Shown: positions 54,329-63,063, counted from the stretch's first letter. The stretch: DNA of 64,000 bases from Janibacter endophyticus (GCF_016888335.1 NZ_JAFEJG010000004.1:1550001-1614000); one strand, 5' to 3'. Numbers and translations are program-made. The notes: generated by a model from the sequence alone, not told the origin.

Positions 54329-56680
54329 TTACCGCAGCCGGGCCACGGCCGGCTGACCGTCGTCCTCGACGACGAGGACGAGGCCGTCCCGGTCGGTGCG
54401 CCAGACGCGGCTGCCGCGCTGCCGCAGCGCCGTGAGGAGCGACGGGGCGGGATGCCCGTAGTCGTTGTCCTCACCGACGCTGATGATGCTGGCGGGCGCG
54501 GCCACGGCATCGAGGAGGCCGTCGTCGAAGTTCGCCGAGCCGTGGTGGGCGACCTTGAGGACGTCGATGCCGTCCGCCCCGGCGGCCATGAGGGGGTCGC
54601 GCCTCATCGCGAGGAGCATCGCGTGGCCCGCCTCTCGCTCGATGTCGCCGAGCAGCAGCAGGTCGGTCTCGCCGGAGCGCAGCCTCAGGACGACGGAGCC
54701 GTTGTTGGGGATGGACCCCTCTGCGATCCGGCGAGCCGGCCACCAGACGCGTCCGTGGAGCGGCCCGAAGGAGAGTGTGTCGCCGGCGACGACCTCGGTG
54801 ACCGGGATGCGATGACGAGCGGCGATCTCCCGGACCCGGCGGCCGGCATCCTCGGGATCGACGACGGCGGAGAGGACCAGAGCACCTGCCGGGCGCCCGT
54901 CGAGGGCCCCGGCGAGCCCGTCGACGTGGTCTGCGTGCAGGTGCGTCAGGACCACGGCGTCGAGCCGGTCGACCCGCAGCCGGCGCAGGCACCGGTCGAC
55001 CGAGGCCGGGTCGGGTCCGGCGTCGACAAGGACGGCGCTCCGTGCCCCGGTCGCGAGCACGATGGCGTCGCCCTGCCCGACGTCGCAGGCCGCCATGACC
55101 CAGCGCTCCGGGACCCCGCGCAGGGTGGTGGCCGGGACGGCCGTGCTGGCGACGAGGACGATCACGGCAGCGGCGACGAGCGGTGTCGCCCGCGCCCGGT
55201 GGCCGATCCACGGCCAGGCGAGGACGAGCAGCAGGCTGAGGGCCGCGAGGAGGAGCGCGCCGGGCTTCCCGTCCGGCCAGTCGACGGTGCCACCCGGGAC
55301 GTCGGCGCAGACCCGTGCCACCCGTGCGATCCCGAGAGCAGGGATCCCTGCCAACCAGGCCAGCCAGGAGGCGAGGGTGGGGCTGAGCACGGCCAGCAGC
55401 GCGGTGATGACGCCGGCGACCGTGGTCGGTGCCACGAGCGGGGCGGCGGCGAGGTTGGCAGCGACGCTGATCGTGCTCACCGACCCCTGGAGGAGGACGA
55501 TCACCGGGGCGCAGACGAGCTGGGCGGCGACAGGGATGGCCAGGGCCGGACCGATGACGTGCAGCCGTGGCGGCAGGTGGGCGTTGATCGCGGCCGACCA
55601 CGGCCGCACGAAGAGCAGGAGCCCGAGCGTGGCGAGGGTCGAGAGCGCGAAGCCGTAGCTCCGCGCGAGCCACGGGTCGATGAGCAGCAGGGCGACGATC
55701 GCTGCGGCCAGTGCCGGGGCGCCCGCGCCTCGACGCGAGGCGCTCATGCCGAGCAGCCCGACGACCCCCATCGTCGCCGCCCGGATGACGCTCGGCTCGG
55801 GGCGGGCGAGCATGACGAACCAGGCGAGGACGAGCATCGCCAGCCACGGTCGTGCGCGACGGGGGACGCCGGTGACCATGGCGAGGCCCAGCGCGGCGGC
55901 CAGGACGATGGCGACGTTGCTGCCGCTCACCGCGGACAGGTGCGACATCCCGGTGACGAGCATGTCGTCGGTGAGGTCCTGCGGAGTCTGGCTCGTGTCC
56001 CCGATGACGAGAGCCGGGACGAGCCCGCGGGCGTCGGCGGGCAGCCCCGCCGTGGCCTCCCGCAGCCGGGAGCGCATGCCATCTGTGGCCGCGAGCACGG
56101 CCGGCCGCGACGAGATCTCGGGTGGCCCACGCGGCCGCAGCTGCGCGACCACGGCGTCGCCCGGCCGAGCAGGTCTCAGAGATCCCGCGAGCTGGATCTC
56201 GTCGCGCCAGGCGAGCGAGCGCCACGACATGTCCTGCGTGCGGACGAGCACGGGCGCGGCCGTGCGTCGTGTCTGGCCCCGGGCGGTGACCTCGGTCAGC
56301 CGCAGCCTGAGGATCACCGTGCCCTCGTCCCGCCCGGGAGCCCGTCGCACGACCGGCTCGGTGAGCACTCTCGCCGTCGCGCTCACCGCGGCCTGGCGCT
56401 GCGCCAGGTCGTCGATCCCGCCGGCCCGGCTCCGGATGTCCTGAGCAGCGGCGGCGCTCAGGCAGGCGGCCGACGTGAGGCAGCTCAGGGCGAGGAGCCC
56501 GGTGACGGAGCGGTGACCCCTGGCCAGCAGCCAGGTGCCGGCGAGCAGGGCTGTGCCCATGCCCACGAGACGAGCACCCGGAGGCGCACCGAGACCCCAC
56601 ACGGTGGCTGCCCACGCGACGAGCGCGGGCACGAGGAGGCGCAGGTCGACCCGGCCCTCCGCCGGCTCCGGAGTGCTCAC
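54329..56680 (-). CDS. comEC: ComEC/Rec2-type DNA uptake channel protein
   Basis: ComEC forms the membrane channel for single-stranded DNA in natural transformation. The 783-residue protein has about ten spans, with the Competence domain at about 230-500 (TGMSHLSAVSGSNVAIVLAA). A C-terminal metallo-beta-lactamase-like domain has HLHADHVDGLAGAL (HxHxDH, about 600) and KVAHHGSANFDDGLLDA. The MBL metal ligands are present, as in ComEC proteins with possible nuclease activity. The GTG at 56680 overlaps the comEA stop (GTGA). It converges on degV; the usual next gene, holA, is not behind it. Confidence 0.92.
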   Translation of the reverse strand: MSTPEPAEGRVDLRLLVPALVAWAATVWGLGAPPGARLVGMGTALLAGTWLLARGHRSVTGLLALSCLTSAACLSAAAAQDIRSRAGGIDDLAQRQAAVSATARVLTEPVVRRAPGRDEGTVILRLRLTEVTARGQTRRTAAPVLVRTQDMSWRSLAWRDEIQLAGSLRPARPGDAVVAQLRPRGPPEISSRPAVLAATDGMRSRLREATAGLPADARGLVPALVIGDTSQTPQDLTDDMLVTGMSHLSAVSGSNVAIVLAAALGLAMVTGVPRRARPWLAMLVLAWFVMLARPEPSVIRAATMGVVGLLGMSASRRGAGAPALAAAIVALLLIDPWLARSYGFALSTLATLGLLLFVRPWSAAINAHLPPRLHVIGPALAIPVAAQLVCAPVIVLLQGSVSTISVAANLAAAPLVAPTTVAGVITALLAVLSPTLASWLAWLAGIPALGIARVARVCADVPGGTVDWPDGKPGALLLAALSLLLVLAWPWIGHRARATPLVAAAVIVLVASTAVPATTLRGVPERWVMAACDVGQGDAIVLATGARSAVLVDAGPDPASVDRCLRRLRVDRLDAVVLTHLHADHVDGLAGALDGRPAGALVLSAVVDPEDAGRRVREIAARHRIPVTEVVAGDTLSFGPLHGRVWWPARRIAEGSIPNNGSVVLRLRSGETDLLLLGDIEREAGHAMLLAMRRDPLMAAGADGIDVLKVAHHGSANFDDGLLDAVAAPASIISVGEDNDYGHPAPSLLTALRQRGSRVWRTDRDGLVLVVEDDGQPAVARLR

Positions 56681-57492
56681 ACGCTGACCTTCGGGCTGAT
56701 CTGTGCGAAGAGCTTCTCTCCGATCCCCGAGACCTCGTGGAGCTCCTCGACCGTCGTGAAGCCGCCGTTCGTCGTGCGCCACTCGATGATCCGCCCGGCG
56801 AGGACAGGACCGACCCCGGGGAGGGACTCCAGGGTGGTCTGGTCGGCGGTGTTGAGCGAGACCGTGCCGTCCGTGCTCGCGCCGGCCGCTGCTCCGCTGG
56901 GTGCCGCTGGGGCACCGCCGCCCGGCACCGCGGCGACCCGCTCACCCTCCGCCGGCACGACGATCTGCTCACCGTCGACGACGACCCGGGCGAGGTTGAC
57001 CTGCGCGACGTCGGCCGACGGCTCGACCCCTCCCGCTTTCGCCACGGCATCCGCGACCCGAGAGCCGGCCCTGACCCGCACGACGCCGGGGGAGCGTACC
57101 CGCCCGACGACATGGACGTAGACCTCCCCGGCCGGGCCGCTCGAGGTCGGACCGGGCGCGGCCGCGGCACCGGACCCGGAGAAGCCAGACCGGTCGCCTC
57201 CGGTGGTCACGCCGGGGGACCCCGCCACGGGCACCGGCTCGGCAGCCCGCTCCGCGAGCAGCGAGCGCCCCACGAGCACCGCCACCGCCACGAGCAGCAC
57301 GAGTCCGGCGCCGATCGCGGCGCGACGACTCACCTGCCAACGCGATGCGGTGACGACCTGCGGCGGGGTGATGAGCGCGGGCACCCTGTCGGGCCCGGAC
57401 ACCTCAGCCGGGGGAGCCCCCTCTGGTCCCGAGGCGCCCGCGCGCTCGAGGATCGCCCTCAGTCGCTCGCTCGGCTCGGGGTTGGCTCGCAT
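56677..57492 (-). CDS. comEA: ComEA-type DNA-binding competence protein
   Basis: ComEA binds incoming double-stranded DNA outside the membrane. The 271-residue protein has a cytoplasmic start, one membrane span (about 55-75, RRAAIGAGLVLLVAVAVLVG), a SLBB domain (about 125-180, EVYVHVVGRVRSPGVVRVRA) and two C-terminal helix-hairpin-helix motifs (about 212-271, LNTADQTTLESLPGVGPVLA and ISGIGEKLFAQ-like VSGIGEKLFAQISPK). The first gene of comEA-comEC. With comEC, the only DNA-uptake genes in the window. Confidence 0.93.
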   Translation of the reverse strand: MRANPEPSERLRAILERAGASGPEGAPPAEVSGPDRVPALITPPQVVTASRWQVSRRAAIGAGLVLLVAVAVLVGRSLLAERAAEPVPVAGSPGVTTGGDRSGFSGSGAAAAPGPTSSGPAGEVYVHVVGRVRSPGVVRVRAGSRVADAVAKAGGVEPSADVAQVNLARVVVDGEQIVVPAEGERVAAVPGGGAPAAPSGAAAGASTDGTVSLNTADQTTLESLPGVGPVLAGRIIEWRTTNGGFTTVEELHEVSGIGEKLFAQISPKVSV

Positions 57493-57584
57493 GCCGGTGA
57501 CGTTATGGACCGGGCCGCAGGCCCGTCAGCGGTCACCTCAGACCTGTGGACGACCCGACCGGTGCCACGACGCCTGTGGGCGGC

Positions 57585-58487
57585 TCACCCCTTCGCCGCG
57601 GCCACCAGTGCGTCGATCGTCGCCTGCACCGCCGGCACCCGCTGGAGGTCGGCGGTCGTCACGACGTGGATGTTGCGTCGGGTCGGTGGGTTGAGCGGCC
57701 GGACGATGACGTCCTCGTTGGCCGTCGCCTGCCGGATGATCCCGGGGATGAGGGCGACGCCGAGCCCGGCCGCCACGAAGCCCTGCACCGCGACGTAGTC
57801 CTCGGTCTCGTACGCCACCCGGGGCGCGAAGCCCGCGTCGTGCGCGATCTGCAGCAGGTGACCGCGGCAGCGCGGGCACCCCGCGATCCACTCCTCGTCG
57901 GAGAGGTCGGAGAGGTCGACCCGGTCCGCGTCGGCGAGACGGTGACCCTTCGGCAGGGCGATCCCGACCTCCTCCTCGAGGAGGGGGTGCACGACGAACC
58001 CTTCGAGGTCCTCGCCCCGGCCGAGGTCCGCGCCGTCGTAGCTGAAGGCCACCGCGAGGTCGCACTCCCCGTGACGCAACGCCGCGAGAGACTCCGGCGG
58101 CTCGGCCTCGGTGAAGGTCACCTTGACGTCGGGGTGCGCCCGGCGCACGGCGGCCAGCGCCTGCGGCACGAGCGAGACCGAGCTGCTCGGGAAGGCCATG
58201 AGTCGGACCCGGCCCGCGCGCAGCCCGGCGATCGCGGCGACCTCCTCCTCGGCGGCGTCGAGGGCCGCGAGGACGGGTCCGGCGTGACGGGCGAGCACCT
58301 CGCCGGCCTCGGTGAGCCGCACGGAGCGGCCGACCTTCTCGACGAGGACGGTGCCGGTGCGCTGCTCGAGCCGGCGGACCATCTGGGAGACGGCAGGCTG
58401 GGAGTACCCGAGTGCGAGCGCCGCGGCGGTGAAGCTGCCCTCGTCGGCGATCGCACGCATCACCCGCAGGCCTGCCGCATCGATCAT
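57585..58487 (-). CDS. LysR-family transcriptional regulator
   Basis: The N-terminal winged helix-turn-helix is clear: AAGLRVMRAIADEGSFTAAA, LALGYSQPAVSQMVRRLEQR and TGTVLVEKVGRSVRLTEAGE. A PBP2-like effector domain follows (about 85-300). I use the ATG at 58487 (300 residues); a GTG nine bases upstream is equally possible. CPRCRGHLLQIAHDAG in the effector domain has two close Cys residues. No divergent target gene lies beside it, so the ligand and regulon are unknown. Behind it comes the 58556-58597 hairpin of the neighbouring operon. Confidence 0.9.
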   Translation of the reverse strand: MIDAAGLRVMRAIADEGSFTAAALALGYSQPAVSQMVRRLEQRTGTVLVEKVGRSVRLTEAGEVLARHAGPVLAALDAAEEEVAAIAGLRAGRVRLMAFPSSSVSLVPQALAAVRRAHPDVKVTFTEAEPPESLAALRHGECDLAVAFSYDGADLGRGEDLEGFVVHPLLEEEVGIALPKGHRLADADRVDLSDLSDEEWIAGCPRCRGHLLQIAHDAGFAPRVAYETEDYVAVQGFVAAGLGVALIPGIIRQATANEDVIVRPLNPPTRRNIHVVTTADLQRVPAVQATIDALVAAAKG

Positions 58488-58555
58488 GGGGGTCACGATA
58501 GCTGCGGGCGGCCTCCGGCCGGACCTGTCGTGCGGCGCGCCGCGTCCCGGGCGGA

Positions 58556-58597
58556 CGAAGGGGTGACCCCGACGTTGTCGTCGGGGTCACCCCTTCG
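58556..58597. terminator. 18-bp perfect hairpin between the DUF3618 operon and the LysR gene
   Basis: CGAAGGGGTGACCCCGAC (58556-58573) pairs fully with GTCGGGGTCACCCCTTCG (58580-58597) around GTTGTC. It lies about 43 bases behind the end of the minus-strand operon. Both ends are the CGAAGGGG octamer. Confidence 0.9.
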
Positions 58598-58639
58598 CCG
58601 GGCCCGGTCGGCCAGGTCCCCTGAGGCAGGACCCGGCGG

Positions 58640-59338
58640 TCAGGAGCCCTGCTGGTGCTCCTGCACGGTGTCCTTGGACTCCTGGGCGCTGTCCTTGACC
58701 TGCTGGGCCTGACCTTCGCCCTCGGATCGGACGGTGCCCACAGCCTCCTGGGCGGTCTCCTTGATGGTCGCCACGGCCTGCTGGGCCGGCTCCTGGAGGT
58801 GCTCGGCGGCGTCCTGGGCGACCGTCTTGGCCTCGTCGACGAGCGGTTGGGCCTTGTCCGCGTTGTCCATGGCCGTGCGGGCGAGCGCCTGCTCCCGCTG
58901 CGAGGCGGGAAGCAGCGAGCCGACGAGCCAGCCGACGCCGAGGGCGATGAGCCCCGCGGCGAGCGGGTTGCCCTGGGCCTTGCGGACGGCGGTGTGCTGG
59001 ATGTCCTGCGCCCGGTCGCCCAGGTCGGAGGCGGCGGCCCCTACCCGGTCACCGACACCCGGCGAGCTGTCGTACGGGTCGTCCGAGCCCATGACCTTCT
59101 CCCGGATGCTGTCCTTGAGGTTGGCGGCGGCACCGCCGACCTTCTGCGCCTGGCGGCGGGCGACGTTGCCCGGCTGGACCGCCTCGCCGAGGGCGTTGAC
59201 GTCCCGGCTGAGGTTGCCCCGCGTCCGCTCGATCTCCCGGCGGATCTCCTCGGGGCTGTCCCCGGGGGTGATCCGGTCCTGACCGGCGTAGGGGTCGGTC
59301 CCGGTCGTCGCGGCGATGTCTTCTCCGTAGGTGCTCAT
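58640..59338 (-). CDS. DUF3618 protein with a C-terminal coiled-coil tail
   Basis: A 232-residue protein of the DUF3618 group. The N-terminal domain is SPEEIRREIERTRGNLSRDV with NALGEAV (about 28-55). A single span lies at about 125-145 (AAGLIALGVGWLVGSLLPAS). Then comes a long hydrophilic helix rich in Ala, Gln, Glu and Lys (KETAQEAVGTVRSEG, KDSAQESKDTVQEHQQGS), similar to LEA-like stress proteins. Last gene of a three-gene minus-strand operon with four-base overlaps. Function unknown; envelope stress is the common guess. Confidence 0.78.
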   Translation of the reverse strand: MSTYGEDIAATTGTDPYAGQDRITPGDSPEEIRREIERTRGNLSRDVNALGEAVQPGNVARRQAQKVGGAAANLKDSIREKVMGSDDPYDSSPGVGDRVGAAASDLGDRAQDIQHTAVRKAQGNPLAAGLIALGVGWLVGSLLPASQREQALARTAMDNADKAQPLVDEAKTVAQDAAEHLQEPAQQAVATIKETAQEAVGTVRSEGEGQAQQVKDSAQESKDTVQEHQQGS

Positions 59339-59823
59339 GTCCTGTCCTCATTTCCCTTGATCGCGTCCGGGACCGCCTTGACGGTCTCGGTGGTCCGCGG
59401 GATCCCGCGGACCTTCTTCAGCTGGCTGCGTCCGACGATCGCCAGGACGGCAGCCGTGATGCCCCACAGCACGGCCACCACGAGGGAGGCCCAGAGGAGG
59501 CTGTCGAAGATCTCGGCGAGCACGAACATCACGAAGAGCGTGATGAAGATGAGGAAGACGTGGGCCGCGACGCCCGCCGCTCCCAGCATCCCCGCGCCCT
59601 TGCCCGCCTGGGTCGCCGACTCCTTCGCCTCGGCCTTGGCCAGGGCGAGCTCCTGCCGCATGAGGGAGGACATGTCGGCGGCGATGTCTGAGACGAGCGC
59701 CCCGATGGAGCCCACCTCGCCCTTGTCGTAGGTGTCGTGCGCGCCGTGGAGCGGCTCCGCCGGCGGCGTGTTGTCGTGCGGCTCCGCCGGCGGGACGCTC
59801 CCTCCGTGGGTGGGGTGGCTCAT
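59335..59823 (-). CDS. Phage-holin-superfamily (DUF1469-type) membrane protein
   Basis: A 162-residue protein with a 45-residue Pro/Gly-rich start, then the family helix VSDIAADMSSLMRQELALAK and KAEAKESATQAGKGAGMLGA, and two spans (about 90-110, AHVFLIFITLFVMFVLAEIF, and 118-138). This is the actinobacterial Holin-X/DUF1469 layout; despite the name it is a chromosomal envelope protein, not evidence for a prophage. It overlaps both neighbours by four bases. Confidence 0.8.
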   Translation of the reverse strand: MSHPTHGGSVPPAEPHDNTPPAEPLHGAHDTYDKGEVGSIGALVSDIAADMSSLMRQELALAKAEAKESATQAGKGAGMLGAAGVAAHVFLIFITLFVMFVLAEIFDSLLWASLVVAVLWGITAAVLAIVGRSQLKKVRGIPRTTETVKAVPDAIKGNEDRT

Positions 59824-60617
59824 GAGGAGACCTCACCCCCGGTCGTCGGGTGGGACGGAGGCGTCCCGGGTCCGCCGGGAGGGGGGACGGCCCCGGGGGT
59901 GCCGGTCGTTGGGACCGTGCCCGGGGTGCCGTGTGGGTGGGTGGCAGGCGGAGGCGCGACCGCTGCCGTGGCAGGCATGGTCCCGGCACCGGGGAGCGCC
60001 CCGGTCCCGGCGGCCGGTGCCAGCGGCTGACCGGCGGCGTCGGTGCCCACGGCGCGACCGTGCGGGACCTGCCCCTGGGGGGACGCCTGGGCGGACTCGT
60101 CCTGCTTCTCGGCGACGACGCCGCGGGTGAGGCGACCGGCGACGAGACCGAGGACCGCGGCACCGGCGAGGAAGGCTCCGGGACGGTGACGGGCGTACCG
60201 CTTGACCTCGTCGAGGACGTCGCCGGGCTCCCGGTTCTCGAGCCAGTCGGCGATCTCTCGGGTCCGTCCGGAGAGCTGCTGGGCCAGATCGCCGCCGATG
60301 CCGGAGTCGGAGTGCTGAGCCATTCCGTCGAGGTCCTCGGCCAGTGTGCGCAGACCGCCCGAGGCCCGCTTCTGCTGGTCCGAGCTCTGGCTGGTGATCT
60401 CCGACCTCAGCTGGCGGTAGAGCTCCTTGATCTGCTGCTGGGTCTCGCCCGCGACGTGCTGCGCCTCGTTCTTGGCGGTCTCGGCGACCTGGCGGGTCCC
60501 CTCCTTCGCGTCCTGGGCGACGGAGGCGGCCTCCTCCTTGGCGACGTCCGTGGTCGCCGCCTCCTGCGTCCCGGGCGTCGTCGCCGGGCTGGTCTGGTCG
60601 TACGGTCCTGCAGACAT
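59820..60617 (-). CDS. Coiled-coil membrane protein with Pro-rich tail, first gene of the envelope operon
   Basis: No named family that I am sure of. Residues 1-75 are a charged Ala/Glu/Lys/Gln helix (KEEAASVAQDAKEGTRQVAE) of LEA-like character. About 75-140 hold SSDQQKRASGGLRTLAEDLD and LENREPGDVLDEVKRYARHR, and a single span lies at 145-165 (GAFLAGAAVLGLVAGRL). The last 90 residues are Pro/Gly/Thr/Ala-rich. The ATG at 60617 follows AAAGGGGA. Coupled to the holin-like and DUF3618 genes by ATGA overlaps. Confidence 0.72.
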   Translation of the reverse strand: MSAGPYDQTSPATTPGTQEAATTDVAKEEAASVAQDAKEGTRQVAETAKNEAQHVAGETQQQIKELYRQLRSEITSQSSDQQKRASGGLRTLAEDLDGMAQHSDSGIGGDLAQQLSGRTREIADWLENREPGDVLDEVKRYARHRPGAFLAGAAVLGLVAGRLTRGVVAEKQDESAQASPQGQVPHGRAVGTDAAGQPLAPAAGTGALPGAGTMPATAAVAPPPATHPHGTPGTVPTTGTPGAVPPPGGPGTPPSHPTTGGEVSS

Positions 60618-60783
60618 GGGCAGTCCCCTTTGCTGTGTTGTCTCGACAAGTCGGGCCGACGGTGCCGGTCCGTGATGTCGACGCTAGTCAGGATCAGGCC
60701 CGATCGGGACGAGAGGAACTCACCCTTTAGGGCGTTGACCTGGGGAAACGGCATCGTCAAGGGGGTCGCGAGCGGACCTCGCG

Positions 60784-60812
60784 CGAAGGGGTCCGCCGGG
60801 GTTCCCCCTTCG
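60784..60812. repeat. Inverted octamer pair in the divergent gap before the sirtuin gene
   Basis: CGAAGGGG (60784-60791) and CCCCTTCG (60805-60812) face each other across 13 bases. Both flanking genes point away, so a terminator role for them is unlikely. Confidence 0.7.
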
Positions 60813-60833
60813 CCGGTCGTCGATACTGGCCCG

Positions 60834-61676
60834 GTGACCTCCCCGACGACGACCGGACGGATGGCCGAGGCGGCCTCGATCGCCGAGATCCTCCGCGAGC
60901 GGCCGGCGCTCGTGCTGACCGGTGCCGGGATGAGCACGGCGTCGGGGATCCCGGACTACCGCGGCCCGGACGGCACCCGCAGGGTCACGCCGATGCATCT
61001 GTCGGAGTTCGTCGCGAGCAGTCAGGCGCGGCAGCGCTACTGGGCGCGCAGCTTCGTCGGGTGGCGGCGCTTCAGCGCTGCCCGGCCCAACGCCGCGCAC
61101 CACCTCGTCACCGAGCTGCAGCAGCGTGGGGCGGTCGGCGGGGTCATCACGCAGAACGTCGACATGCTCCACCAGGCCGCGGGGACGACCGACGTCATCG
61201 ACCTGCACGGCACGCTCGCCGAGGTCGTCTGCCTCACCTGCGGGGCGCGGGAGCGGCGGGTCGATCTCGACGAGAGGATGAGCTCGGAGAACCCGGGCTT
61301 CGACGCGGACAGCGATGAGATCCGCCCCGACGGTGACGTGCGGCTCGACCAGGTCGACGTCGACCGCTTCGTCGCGCCGCGCTGCCTGGGCTGCGGCGAG
61401 GACACGCTCAAGCCGGACGTCGTCTTCTTCGGGGGAGCGGTGGCCAAGCCCCTCGTCGAGCGCTGCTTCGCGCTGACCGACGCCGCGCCGAGCCTGCTCG
61501 TCCTCGGCTCGAGCCTGCAGGTGATGTCCGGGCTGCGCTTCGTGCGCCGGGCCGCGCGCAACGGCGTGCCCGTCGTGATCATCACGCGGGGGGCGACGCG
61601 CGGCGACGAGCTGGCGACCCACCGGCTCGACGGAGAGCTCGAGCCGGCACTGCGGGGTCTCCTCGACCGGCTCTGA
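60834..61676 (+). CDS. Sirtuin (SIR2-family) NAD-dependent deacetylase
   Basis: Removes acyl groups from lysines using NAD. The 280-residue protein has GAGMSTASGIPDYRGPDGTR (about 28), TQNVDMLHQAAG (about 105), the catalytic His in DVIDLHGTLAEV (about 125) and two Zn Cys pairs: CLTCG and CLGCG (about 133 and 187). The GTG at 60834 is about eight bases behind GATACT, so a leaderless mRNA is likely. It converges on lexA with 12 bases between stops. Confidence 0.93.
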   Translation: MTSPTTTGRMAEAASIAEILRERPALVLTGAGMSTASGIPDYRGPDGTRRVTPMHLSEFVASSQARQRYWARSFVGWRRFSAARPNAAHHLVTELQQRGAVGGVITQNVDMLHQAAGTTDVIDLHGTLAEVVCLTCGARERRVDLDERMSSENPGFDADSDEIRPDGDVRLDQVDVDRFVAPRCLGCGEDTLKPDVVFFGGAVAKPLVERCFALTDAAPSLLVLGSSLQVMSGLRFVRRAARNGVPVVIITRGATRGDELATHRLDGELEPALRGLLDRL

Positions 61677-61688
61677 GCCGCGCGGGTG

Positions 61689-62432
61689 TCAGACCCGGCG
61701 CAGGACCGCGGTGACCTTGCCAAGGATCGTCGCGTGGTCGCCGTCGATGGGGTCGAAGGCGGGGTTGTGCGGCATGAGCCAGACCTTGCCGTCGCGGCGC
61801 TTGAAGGTCTTGACCGTCGCCTCGTCGTCGAGCATGGCGGCGACGATGTCGCCGTTGTCGGCGGTGGGCTGCTGGCGGACGACGACCCAGTCGCCGTCGC
61901 AGATGGCGGCGTCGATCATCGAGTCGCCGACGACCTTGAGGAGGAAGAGGGCGCCTTCGCCGACGATCTGCCGGGGCAGCGGGAAGACCTCCTCGACGCT
62001 CTCCTCGGCGACGATCGGCACTCCGGCGGCGATCTGGCCCAGGACGGGCACATAGGTGGCGGCCGGGCGCTCGTCGCCGCTGCCGGTGACGTCGACGTCG
62101 TCGGGGGAGGCGCCGCCGCGGTAGCCGTGGAGGTCGTGAGTCGTCGCCGCGCCACCGTCGGCGGTGGCGGACGGGTCGGGGGAGACGACCTCGATGGCCC
62201 GGGGACGGTTGGGGTCGCGGCGCAGGTAGCCCTTGCGCTCGAGCGCGGTGAGCTGGTGGGCGACCGAGCTCGGGCTCGTGAGGCCGACGGCGTCGCCGAT
62301 CTCGCGCAGGCTCGGCGGGTAGCCGCGGGTCGCGACGGCGCTGCGGATCACCTCGAGGACCTTGGTCTGGCGGGCGGTCAGCCCGTCGCCGTTGTCCCGA
62401 AGGGGGAGTGTGCGGATGTTGTCGTCACTCAT
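61689..62432 (-). CDS. lexA: SOS repressor LexA
   Basis: LexA represses the DNA-damage genes until RecA triggers its self-cleavage. The 247-residue protein has an N-terminal winged helix ([40 protein letters not shown]), the Ala-Gly cleavage site in [14 protein letters not shown] (about 132), the catalytic Ser in [17 protein letters not shown] (about 170) and the Lys in [11 protein letters not shown] (about 208). A linker of about 45 residues between the two domains is longer than in E. coli. The shared gap with the LysM gene holds LexA boxes. GC-rich ATG start at 62432. Confidence 0.97.
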   Translation of the reverse strand: MSDDNIRTLPLRDNGDGLTARQTKVLEVIRSAVATRGYPPSLREIGDAVGLTSPSSVAHQLTALERKGYLRRDPNRPRAIEVVSPDPSATADGGAATTHDLHGYRGGASPDDVDVTGSGDERPAATYVPVLGQIAAGVPIVAEESVEEVFPLPRQIVGEGALFLLKVVGDSMIDAAICDGDWVVVRQQPTADNGDIVAAMLDDEATVKTFKRRDGKVWLMPHNPAFDPIDGDHATILGKVTAVLRRV

Positions 62433-62562
62433 GTCGACCCTCGCCGTCTCGTCCGTCTGGAGCGGCCGGCAACCCCGGAGACAACGGTGCGGATCAACGT
62501 TGTCGGTGGTCACTGGTTCGCTTCTGCGTGAGGCCGACGGTACGCCGTCGACCTCAGACAAA

Positions 62563-62578
62563 TCAAACACATGTTCGA
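62563..62578. promoter_or_regulatory. LexA (SOS) box 1, lexA side
   Basis: TCAAACACATGTTCGA, one base from the actinomycete LexA palindrome TCGAAC-N4-GTTCGA. It lies 131 bases before the lexA start, in the place expected for autorepression. Confidence 0.85.
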
Positions 62579-62595
62579 GCGTGTCTTGAACTTGA

Positions 62596-62611
62596 TCGAA
62601 CGCGTGTGCTA
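62596..62611. promoter_or_regulatory. Half LexA box between the two full sites
   Basis: TCGAACGCGTGTGCTA keeps the left half (TCGAAC) and part of the right. It may add weak binding between the two stronger boxes. Confidence 0.45.
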
Positions 62612-62631
62612 GACATCGTACAGACGTTCTA

Positions 62632-62647
62632 TCGAACACCGGTTCGA
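62632..62647. promoter_or_regulatory. LexA (SOS) box 2, LysM-gene side
   Basis: TCGAACACCGGTTCGA, a perfect copy of TCGAAC-N4-GTTCGA, 20 bases before the LysM start codon, where LexA would block the promoter or early elongation. Confidence 0.93.
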
Positions 62648-62667
62648 TCGACGACCAGGAGGAAGCC

Positions 62668-63063
62668 ATGAGCGCAGCTGCTGCGACCACCATCACCCGT
62701 CACGCTGCCGGTGCCCGCGCACCCCGTCGCGCGGGTACGCTGCCGACGCGTCACCTCGTGTCCGTCCCGACCGGTGCTGCGGTGCCGACGCGCCTGCAGA
62801 TCACCCGCCGCGGTCGCCTCGCGCTGACCGCGCTGGCGGCCGCTGCCCTCGTCACCACCGGTGTGGGTGTGGCCAACGCCGGGGCCGGCTCGCCGGCGGC
62901 GACCACCGTCACCGTGAGCTCGGGGGAGACCCTTGGCGAGATCGCCGTGCGGCACATGGCCGAGGTCCCGACCTCGGCCGCCGTCGCGCAGCTGCGCTCG
63001 GCGAACGGGCTGAGCACCCCCTTCGTCCACGCCGGCCAGCAGATCGTCATCCCGGCGCGCTGA
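62668..63063 (+). CDS. SOS-controlled LysM protein (ChiZ/DivS/YneA-like division inhibitor)
   Basis: In actinomycetes the gene divergent from lexA usually codes for a small one-span protein with a LysM domain that delays division during DNA damage (ChiZ in Mycobacterium, DivS in Corynebacterium). This 131-residue protein has a polar start, one span (about 50-70, [20 protein letters not shown]) and a LysM domain (about 80-131) with [20 protein letters not shown] and [20 protein letters not shown]. The ATG follows AGGAGGA. A full LexA box lies 20 bases upstream. Confidence 0.88.
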   Translation: MSAAAATTITRHAAGARAPRRAGTLPTRHLVSVPTGAAVPTRLQITRRGRLALTALAAAALVTTGVGVANAGAGSPAATTVTVSSGETLGEIAVRHMAEVPTSAAVAQLRSANGLSTPFVHAGQQIVIPAR

